A stretch of 10,673 nt of DNA from an uncultured Oscillospiraceae bacterium (GTDB lineage Bacteria; Bacillota; Clostridia; Oscillospirales; Oscillospiraceae). The notes below the pieces were generated by a model. The model saw only the letters and a program-made list of their open reading frames with translations. It was not told where the DNA came from and ran no database searches. The stretch spans positions 1 to 10,673 of the forward strand of contig CABVDR010000078.1 of assembly GCA_902497145.1 (NCBI GenBank), in the 5' to 3' direction. Positions 1-5,526 of this stretch are shown here, piece after piece. Positions within the stretch are counted from its first letter, which is position 1. Every line of letters begins with the position of its first letter. The position numbers were made by a program, and so were the translations under genes.

Positions 1-1015
1 GGAGCTGGAGCGGGGCGGCCAGGTGTACTACCTCCACAACCGGGTGGAGACCATCGACCGCACCGCCGCCCGCATCCAGCAGATGCTGGGAGAGGACGCG
101 GCGGTGGGCGTGGCTCACGGCAAAATGAGCCAGGAGGCCATTGACGACGTGATGAGCCGCATGACCGACGGGGAGCTCAACGTGCTGGTGTGCACCACCA
201 TCATTGAGACAGGCATCGACCTGCCCAACGCCAACACCCTTATCATTGAGGACGCCGACCACCTGGGGCTGGCCCAGCTCCACCAGCTCCGGGGCCGGGT
301 AGGCCGGTCCAACCGCCGGGCCTACGCCTACCTCACCTACCGCCGGGGCAAGGTGCTCACCGAGGTGGCCGCCAAGCGGCTTGCCGCCATCCGGGAGTTT
401 GCCGAGTTCGGCTCCGGCTTTAAGATCGCCATGCGGGATCTGGAGATCCGGGGGGCGGGCAACGTGCTGGGTCCCGAGCAGAGCGGCTTTATGCTCTCCG
501 TGGGCTATGACATGTATCTGAAGCTGCTGGAGGAGGCCGTGCTCACCGAGCAGGGCCAGACACCCCCCAAGCGCACCGAGTGCTCCGCCGACCTGAGCAT
601 TGCCGCCTCCATCCCCGACCGGTATGTCCCCTCCCCCGAGCAGCGCATGGACCTCTACCGCCGCATCGCCGCCATCCGGGACGAGAGCGAGGCCGATGAC
701 CTGGTGGATGAGCTCATTGACCGCTACGGCGAGCCCCCCCGCACGGTGAACAACCTCATCTCGGTAGCTCTCCTCCGTGCCGCCGCCGCCCAGGCCGGGG
801 TCACCGACATTGCCCAGAAGAAGGGCCAGCTGGTCTTTACCCTGGACCACTTTGAGCTGGAGCGGTTCTCTGCCCTGTGTGCCGACCCCAAATTCAAGGA
901 CCGGCTGCTCCTGATCCCCGGGGACGTACCCCGGTTTACCCTGCGCCTGCGCAGCGGTGACGAGCCCCTGCGCACCGCCCAGGCTCTCATCTCCGCGTTT
1001 TCCGCCTTGGGCTGA
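1..1015 (+). CDS. mfd: Transcription-repair coupling factor Mfd, C-terminal part (5' truncated by window)
   Basis: Mfd is the cytoplasmic DNA translocase that pushes stalled RNA polymerase off damaged template and recruits UvrA for transcription-coupled repair. Only the last 337 residues are present. The reading frame is open from base 2 (ELERGGQVYYLHNRV), so the GTG at 23 is an internal codon and not the start. Seen in order: the end of the second RecA-like helicase lobe with motif V (ETGIDLPNANTLII) and motif VI (QLRGRVGRS, about bases 284-310), then the relay segment IRGAGNVLGPEQSG, typical of Mfd and RecG. The C-terminal TRCF (D7) autoinhibitory domain follows (PDRYVPSPEQRMDLYRRIA onward). 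Full-length Mfd is usually about 1150 residues, so roughly 70% lies to the left. The end is intact, with stop TGA at 1013-1015. No convincing terminator follows, and the next gene has its own promoter. Family assignment is very secure. Confidence 0.97.
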   Translation, partial: ELERGGQVYYLHNRVETIDRTAARIQQMLGEDAAVGVAHGKMSQEAIDDVMSRMTDGELNVLVCTTIIETGIDLPNANTLIIEDADHLGLAQLHQLRGRVGRSNRRAYAYLTYRRGKVLTEVAAKRLAAIREFAEFGSGFKIAMRDLEIRGAGNVLGPEQSGFMLSVGYDMYLKLLEEAVLTEQGQTPPKRTECSADLSIAASIPDRYVPSPEQRMDLYRRIAAIRDESEADDLVDELIDRYGEPPRTVNNLISVALLRAAAAQAGVTDIAQKKGQLVFTLDHFELERFSALCADPKFKDRLLLIPGDVPRFTLRLRSGDEPLRTAQALISAFSALG

Positions 1016-1026
1016 GCGGCCGCCTC

Positions 1027-1055
1027 TTGCCCTGATGGTTCCTTTGTGCTATGAT
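1027..1055 (+). promoter_or_regulatory. Sigma-A-type promoter with extended -10, driving the foldase lipoprotein gene
   Basis: TTGCCC (1027-1032) and TATGAT (1050-1055) are separated by 17 bases. A TG dinucleotide sits one base before the -10 (TGC at 1047-1049), giving an extended -10. Transcription would start near 1061-1062 and leave a leader of about 55 nt before the ATG at 1117. It lies just after the mfd stop, so the lipoprotein gene can be expressed apart from mfd. Called by eye from consensus only. Confidence 0.65.
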
Positions 1056-1116
1056 GGTCTGACCGAGTCTTAATTTAGTCTGAAGAAATTTCTCAAATAA
1101 GAAAGGATCTATCACC

Positions 1117-2433
1117 ATGCCTAACTTGAAACGTCTGGGGGCCCTCTCCCTGTCTCTTGTCCTGGCCCTCACCGCCTTCACCGGCTGCTCCGGCAACGGC
1201 GGCGGCAGCTCCAGCTCCAACAGTTCCAGCAGCTCCTCCCAGGTGGAGCCTATGGACCTCTCCTCGGTTACTGATCCCTTCCTGGCCACCGCAGGCATCT
1301 CCGGCGACACCGTAGTGGCCACCACCGGGGAGTGGGAGATCACCGCCGACAACCTGCTCTACTGGCTGGCCGCCAATATTGACAGCACCGCCCAGTACTA
1401 CTCCATGATGGGCATGAGCGCCACCGACCTGCCCTGGGATTCCGAGATGGAGGACGGCTCCACTATGTCCCAGAGCCTGCTGAACAGCGCCCTGCAGACC
1501 GCCGCCCTCTACGCCATCGTGCCTGCTATCGCCCAGCAGGAAGGCGTGTCGGCCTCTGCCGACGCCCAGCAGAGCCTTCAGCAGGCCATGGACAGCTTTG
1601 CCCAGCAGGCGGGCAGCGATGCCATGCTGGACCACATCTTCTGGTCCAACGCCCTGACCAAGGATCTGTACAGCCGCATGTACCAGGCCAGCAACCTGAA
1701 CGCCCAGCTGATGGACCACTACTTCGGCGAGGGCGCCCCTGAGGCCCCCTCCGACCAGGATATCCTCACCTATGTCTCCGACGACCTGAAGATCGCCTAC
1801 AAGGCCAAGCACATTCTGCTCAAGACGGTGGACACCAGCAAGCCCATCACCGACGAGGACGGCAAGTCCACCGGCGAGTACGAGAAGCTGGACGACGCCA
1901 CTGTGGCCGAGAAGAAGGCTCAGGCCGAGGACATCCTCGCCCAGCTCCAGGCCGCCGACGACAAAGAGGCCCTGTTCGACCAGCTGATGGAGCAGTACAG
2001 CGAGGACACCGACACCTCCGGCAACCTCAACAGCCCCGACGGCTACGAGGCCCAGTCCGGTCAGATGGTGGAACCCTTTGAGACCGCCGCCCTGGCCCTC
2101 CAGCCCGGCGAGATCAGCGGCATCGTGGAGAGCCCCTTTGGCTACCACATCATCCTCCGTCTGCCCATCCTGCCCGCCGACTACCGGGACCAGTACGTGT
2201 CCGACCTGATGACCCAGCGGCAGGAGGGCTGGCTGAGCGAGTATACCCCCAAGACCAACGACGCGTTTAACAAGATCGACCCCGCCGCCTTCTACACCCA
2301 GCTCACCGCCCTGCGCACCGCCGTGCAGGCTGAGGTGGATGCCAACAAGGAGGAAACCTCCGGCGACAGCAGCTCCTCTGCCTCTTCCAGCACTTCTTCC
2401 GGTTCTTCCAGCGCTTCCTCCAGCCAGGGCTAA
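1117..2433 (+). CDS. PrsA-like parvulin (PpiC-type) peptidyl-prolyl isomerase lipoprotein
   Basis: Predicted extracytoplasmic foldase anchored to the outer face of the membrane, helping exported proteins fold by cis/trans proline isomerisation. It has 438 residues. The N terminus is a lipoprotein signal: basic MPNLKR, a hydrophobic stretch, then lipobox TAFTGC with the lipidated Cys at residue 24, the only cysteine seen. A Gly/Ser-rich tether follows (about 25-42), then a SurA_N/PrsA-like helical chaperone region. The rotamase domain spans about residues 229-347, opening with KAKHILLK (229-236) and closing with PFGYHIILRL (His344). The usual GDLG segment is altered to SGNLNSPDGYEAQSGQMVEPFE. 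The last 25 or so residues form a second Ser-rich tail. Start choice: ATG 1117 is preceded by AAAGGA (1102-1107) with a 9-base gap. Bacillus PrsA is about 290 residues, so this one is long. An mfd–foldase order is, from memory, common in Clostridia. The domain call is firm; its clients are unknown. Confidence 0.9.
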   Translation: MPNLKRLGALSLSLVLALTAFTGCSGNGGGSSSSNSSSSSSQVEPMDLSSVTDPFLATAGISGDTVVATTGEWEITADNLLYWLAANIDSTAQYYSMMGMSATDLPWDSEMEDGSTMSQSLLNSALQTAALYAIVPAIAQQEGVSASADAQQSLQQAMDSFAQQAGSDAMLDHIFWSNALTKDLYSRMYQASNLNAQLMDHYFGEGAPEAPSDQDILTYVSDDLKIAYKAKHILLKTVDTSKPITDEDGKSTGEYEKLDDATVAEKKAQAEDILAQLQAADDKEALFDQLMEQYSEDTDTSGNLNSPDGYEAQSGQMVEPFETAALALQPGEISGIVESPFGYHIILRLPILPADYRDQYVSDLMTQRQEGWLSEYTPKTNDAFNKIDPAAFYTQLTALRTAVQAEVDANKEETSGDSSSSASSSTSSGSSSASSSQG

Positions 2434-2647
2434 CTTCCTTTTTTCGAGAAAAAAGGAGGCAAAAAAGCTTTCTGCAAAGCTTCGCTTTGCTTCTGCACTA
2501 AGTTAAAATACTTCTCTTGTGGGAGTGACGTTTTGCGTCACTCCCACTTCCTTTTTTCGTGAAAAAAGGAAGCAAAAAAGCTTTCTGCAAAGCTCCGCTT
2601 TGCTTCTGCGCCTGTTCTGAAGCATCTCCTTGCGAGAGTGACGTTTT
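2434..2647. repeat. Structured direct repeat, 113-bp period, about 1.9 copies
   Basis: Two aligned copies, 2434-2534 and 2547-2647, lie exactly 113 bases apart. The first 63 positions differ at only three bases. About 19-26 variable bases follow, and both copies close with GAGTGACGTTTT (2523-2534 and 2636-2647). Each copy holds a pyrimidine/purine hairpin (CTTCCTTTTTT, 4-base loop, then A6 and GGAGG or GGAAG; 2434-2459 and 2547-2572). Each also holds a GCAAAGC–GCTTTGC hairpin with a 3-base loop (2474-2490 and 2587-2603). The G-to-A change at copy-2 position 2571 turns a G·T pair of copy 1 into A·T, so pairing is kept. The array begins at the base right after the foldase stop codon. No coding sequence is supported here. 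It looks like a dispersed palindromic intergenic element, but only this one locus is visible. Confidence 0.85.
2519..2557 (+). terminator. Candidate rho-independent terminator for the foldase gene, inside the repeat array
   Basis: A perfect 12-bp stem, GTGGGAGTGACG (2519-2530) with CGTCACTCCCAC (2536-2547), has the 5-base loop TTTTG. It is followed by TTCCTTTTTT (2548-2557), a T-rich tail interrupted by CC. It lies 86 bases past the foldase stop and is the strongest stem in the gap. The broken U-tract and its place in a repeat make the terminator role probable rather than certain. The last base of the stem is also the first base of the next hairpin. Confidence 0.5.
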
Positions 2648-2657
2648 TCTGAATCCC

Positions 2658-2687
2658 CTGACAAATTGGTTTCAGGCGAGGTATATG
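2658..2687 (+). promoter_or_regulatory. Weak candidate promoter upstream of the Ca2+ ATPase gene
   Basis: CTGACA (2658-2663) matches the -35 consensus at five of six bases. After 18 bases comes TATATG (2682-2687), a fair -10. The leader would be about 150 nt. A separate -10-like TATACT sits at 2812-2817 with no recognisable -35 at the proper distance. Some promoter must lie in this gap if the upstream hairpin terminates transcription, but neither candidate is strong. Confidence 0.25.
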
Positions 2688-2719
2688 GTTCTGGCTTCTC
2701 AACACCCTGCCTGCGGGCA

Positions 2720-2776
2720 TCGGTGCGAAACGAAGTTTCCCACAACGTTCTTTGCCAAGCTTTCTTTCAAGAAAGC
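2720..2776. repeat. Hairpin-bearing non-coding segment before the Ca2+ ATPase gene
   Basis: Two small inverted repeats: GAAAC–GTTTC with loop GAA (2727-2739), and GCTTTCTT–AAGAAAGC (2759-2776) with a 2-base centre. The segment shares the words AAGCTTTCT and TTTGC with the 113-bp repeat, which hints that the whole gap is built from related intergenic repeat material. From 2648 to 2719 I see nothing beyond the weak promoter candidate. Frames open across the gap encode Lys/Phe/Cys-rich peptides with no family resemblance and are treated as non-coding. Confidence 0.35.
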
Positions 2777-2845
2777 GCGTCAATTCCCTAAAAAACGGAC
2801 AGGCCATGGTCTATACTGGCAGAACAAGGAAGGAGCGAACAAACC

Positions 2846-5488
2846 ATGAACAACTGGCACAGTTTGCCGATCGACCGGCTGTTAGAGGAATTAGACGCCC
2901 GGCGTGAGGGTCTCTCCGCCCGGCAGGCTCAGGACCGTCTGGCCCGCTGGGGCCCCAACCAGCTCCCCGCCCCCAAGCAGGCCAGTCTCCTGGCCCGGGT
3001 CCTGGCCCAGGTCACCGACCCCATGATTGTGGTGCTGCTGGCGGCGGCGGGGCTGTCCCTGGCGGTAAGCGGCGGGAAGGACTGGCTGGACGGGGCCATC
3101 ATTCTGGTCATCGTGGTAGTCAACAGCGTGCTGTCCATCTCCCAGGAGGACCGGGCCCAACAGGCCCTGGAGGAGCTGCAAAAGCTCTCCTCCCCCATGG
3201 CCCAGGCCCTGCGGGACGGCCGCCAGACCCGGGTACAGGCCAGCGACCTGGTGCCCGGGGATGTGATTACCTTAGAGGCCGGGGATCTGGTCCCCGCCGA
3301 CGCCCGGCTGCTGTCCTCCAGCCGCCTCCAGACCGACGAGAGCGCCATGACTGGCGAGTCCGCCCCGGTGGAGAAGGATCCGGACTTGATCCTTGCCCCC
3401 GACGCCCCCCTGGGCGACTGGAGCAACATGGTCCTCTCCGGCACCCTGGTTACCGCCGGGCGGGGCACAGCGGTGGTGTGCGCCACCGGCGGAGACACCC
3501 AGATGGGCCACATCGCCGGAATGCTCTCCGATCAGGAGGAGGGCACCACCCCCCTTCAGGCCCGGATGGCGGAGATCTCCCAAAAGCTGTCCTTCTTGTG
3601 CCTGTGCGTGTGCGCCATTATGTTTGGGGTAGGCCTCATTCAAGGGAAAAACCTGCTGGGCATGTTCCTCACCGCCGTCTCCCTGGCGGTGGCCGCCATC
3701 CCCGAGGGCCTGCCCGCCATCGTCACCATTGTGCTAGCCCTGGGGGTAGGCCGCATGGCCAAGCGGGGAGCGATTGTGAAAAAGCTGCCCGCCGTGGAGA
3801 CTCTGGGCTGCGCCGGGGTGATCTGCTCGGACAAGACAGGCACCCTCACCCAGAACCGCATGACCGTCCAGCTGCTGTGGCTGCTCCCCGGCGGCCACCG
3901 GCGGGACGCCCTGACCGCCGGCGCCCTGTGCTCCGACGCCCGGCTGGAGTGGCGGGCGGGAGCCCCCGTGGCCTCCGGCGACCCCACCGAGGGGGCGCTG
4001 CTGGTGGCGGCGGCCCAGGAGGGGCTGGACCAGCGGAAGCTGGAGGAGAGCTGTCCCCGGGTGGACGAGCTGCCCTTTGACTCCACCCGCAAGCGCATGT
4101 CCACCGTCCATGCCCTGCCCGGGGGCGGCTACCGGGTGTACGTAAAGGGGGCCCCCGACGTGCTGCTGCCCCGGTGCACCCAGGGCCCCAAGGGCCCCCT
4201 CTCCTCTGACGACCGGGGGCGCATCACCGCCGCCAACGAGGAGATGGCCCGGAAAGCCCTGCGGGTGCTGGCGGTGGCCTGCCGGGACCTGTCCTTCCTC
4301 CCTGCCCAGCTCACCCCTCAGCTGCTGGAGGACAACCTCACCTTTTTGGGCCTCTTTGGCCTGATGGACCCGCCCCGGCCCGAGGCAAAGCTGGCAGTCG
4401 CCCGCTGCCACCAGGCGGGGGTGCGGCCGGTAATGATCACCGGGGACCACCGGGCCACAGCGGCGGCGGTGGCCCAGGAGCTGGATATTCTCCGCCCTGG
4501 GGAGCTTACCCTCACCGGCCCGGAGCTGGACTTTATGCCCCAGGAGCTTCTGGAGGAGGACATCCACCGCTTCTCCGTCTTTGCCCGGGTGTCCCCGGAG
4601 CACAAGATGCGCATTGTGAAGGCCTGGCAGAAGCGGGGGCTGGTGGTAGCCATGACCGGGGACGGAGTCAATGACGCCCCGGCCCTCAAGGCCGCCGACA
4701 TCGGCTGTGCCATGGGCCGCTCGGGCACCGACGTGGCCAAGGGGGCTGCCCACATGATCCTCACCGACGACAACTTCTCCACCATCGTGGCCGCCATTGA
4801 GGAGGGCCGGGGCATCTACTCCAACATCCGCAAGGCCATCCATTACCTGCTCTCCTGCAACATCGGGGAGATCTTTACCATCTTTACCGCCACCCTGCTG
4901 GACTTTGGCCAGATGCCTCTGGTGCCGGTGCAGCTTTTGTGGCTCAATCTGGTCACCGACTCCCTCCCCGCCCTGGCTCTGGGGGTGGAGCCGGTAGAGC
5001 CGGGCGTCATGGACCAGCCGCCTCGGGACGCACGGGCCGGGCTCTTTGACCGGAAGTTCACCCTGCGCCTGCTGTGGCAGGGGCTGATGGTGGGGGCCCT
5101 CACCCTGGGGGCCTACTTCCTGGGCTTTACCCGCCTGGCCGCCCCGGGCAGCCAGGGGGCGGTGGCCAACACCATGGCCTTTGCCACCCTCACCCTCAGT
5201 CAGCTCTTCCACGCCTTCAACGTCCGCAGCGAGGACCGCTCCCTCTTCTCCATGGGCATTCTCTCCAACCCCGCCATGAACCGTGCCTTTCTGGCCGGGC
5301 TGGCTCTCCAGCTGGCGGTGCTGCTGGTGCCCCCCCTCCAGAGCGTCTTTTCCACCGTCCCTCTGGACCTGTACCAGTGGCTCACGGTGCTCCTCCTCTC
5401 CGCCGCCCCCATTCCCATCTGCGAAGTGAGCAAGGCCCTCACTGGCCGGAGGAGGAAGAACGAAGCGGTCCCGGCTTCCCGGGCATAA
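2846..5488 (+). CDS. P-type (IIA) Ca2+-transporting ATPase
   Basis: Integral membrane pump that uses ATP through an aspartyl-phosphate intermediate to export cations, most likely Ca2+, from the cytoplasm. At 880 residues it is normal for bacterial SERCA/PMR1-like pumps. Seen in order: N-terminal cation-ATPase domain (about 3-70); M1-M2 (about 55-100); actuator loop TGES (169-172); M4 with PEGLP (286-290); phosphorylation motif DKTGTLT with Asp329; KGAPD of the nucleotide domain (434-438); DPPR (508-511); TGD (532-534); hinge TGDGVNDAP (604-612); then M5-M10. Ca2+-site residues by analogy to SERCA: Glu287 in M4, Asn672 and Glu675 in M5 (CNIGE), Asn701, Thr704 and Asp705 in M6 (NLVTD). The M8 position that is Glu908 in SERCA reads Gln786 here. 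ATG 2846 follows GGAAGGAG (2828-2835) at a 10-base gap. It stands alone between a repeat-rich gap and a terminator. The family is certain; ion specificity is inferred. Confidence 0.95.
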   Translation: MNNWHSLPIDRLLEELDARREGLSARQAQDRLARWGPNQLPAPKQASLLARVLAQVTDPMIVVLLAAAGLSLAVSGGKDWLDGAIILVIVVVNSVLSISQEDRAQQALEELQKLSSPMAQALRDGRQTRVQASDLVPGDVITLEAGDLVPADARLLSSSRLQTDESAMTGESAPVEKDPDLILAPDAPLGDWSNMVLSGTLVTAGRGTAVVCATGGDTQMGHIAGMLSDQEEGTTPLQARMAEISQKLSFLCLCVCAIMFGVGLIQGKNLLGMFLTAVSLAVAAIPEGLPAIVTIVLALGVGRMAKRGAIVKKLPAVETLGCAGVICSDKTGTLTQNRMTVQLLWLLPGGHRRDALTAGALCSDARLEWRAGAPVASGDPTEGALLVAAAQEGLDQRKLEESCPRVDELPFDSTRKRMSTVHALPGGGYRVYVKGAPDVLLPRCTQGPKGPLSSDDRGRITAANEEMARKALRVLAVACRDLSFLPAQLTPQLLEDNLTFLGLFGLMDPPRPEAKLAVARCHQAGVRPVMITGDHRATAAAVAQELDILRPGELTLTGPELDFMPQELLEEDIHRFSVFARVSPEHKMRIVKAWQKRGLVVAMTGDGVNDAPALKAADIGCAMGRSGTDVAKGAAHMILTDDNFSTIVAAIEEGRGIYSNIRKAIHYLLSCNIGEIFTIFTATLLDFGQMPLVPVQLLWLNLVTDSLPALALGVEPVEPGVMDQPPRDARAGLFDRKFTLRLLWQGLMVGALTLGAYFLGFTRLAAPGSQGAVANTMAFATLTLSQLFHAFNVRSEDRSLFSMGILSNPAMNRAFLAGLALQLAVLLVPPLQSVFSTVPLDLYQWLTVLLLSAAPIPICEVSKALTGRRRKNEAVPASRA

Positions 5489-5518
5489 AAAATCGCGCCC
5501 CCTGAGGGGCGCGATTTT
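5489..5518. terminator. Bidirectional rho-independent terminator between convergent genes
   Basis: A perfect 13-bp stem: AAAATCGCGCCCC (5489-5501), loop CTGA, GGGGCGCGATTTT (5506-5518). It has an A-run on the left and a T-run on the right, so it reads as a GC-rich stem with a U-tail on either strand. It begins right after the Ca2+ ATPase stop and ends eight bases from the stop of the convergent SLH/GH26 gene, serving both. Confidence 0.92.
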
Positions 5519-5526
5519 GCTTTGTC

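Noticed and set aside
23..25. GTG at 23 as the start of a short Mfd-like gene
   Set aside because: The frame is open to the left edge with matching Mfd residues, so the gene is truncated by the window and not by evolution.
1084..1093. AGAAATTTCT palindrome in the foldase leader as an operator
   Set aside because: Short AT-rich palindrome expected by chance, with no second copy nearby and no regulator gene in view.
1093..2148. 351-codon − strand open frame opposite the foldase gene
   Set aside because: Gly/Val/Leu-rich shadow; the + strand gene has a lipobox, parvulin domain, RBS and promoter.
2434..2660. Possible CRISPR array
   Set aside because: Only two repeat units of 113-base period with internal hairpins; no short regular repeat and spacer pattern, and no cas genes in the window.
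2503..2849. Small open frames in the gap before the Ca2+ ATPase (+ strand 2559-2849, − strand 2503-2745 and 2538-2807)
   Set aside because: They are translations of the hairpin repeats, have no good ribosome-binding site or family resemblance, and frames on both strands are equally open. The + strand one runs into the ATPase start codon.
3734..5212. 492-codon − strand open frame inside the Ca2+ ATPase gene, and the 200-codon + frame at 3478-4080
   Set aside because: Both are compositional shadows; every P-type ATPase motif is in the main frame without interruption.
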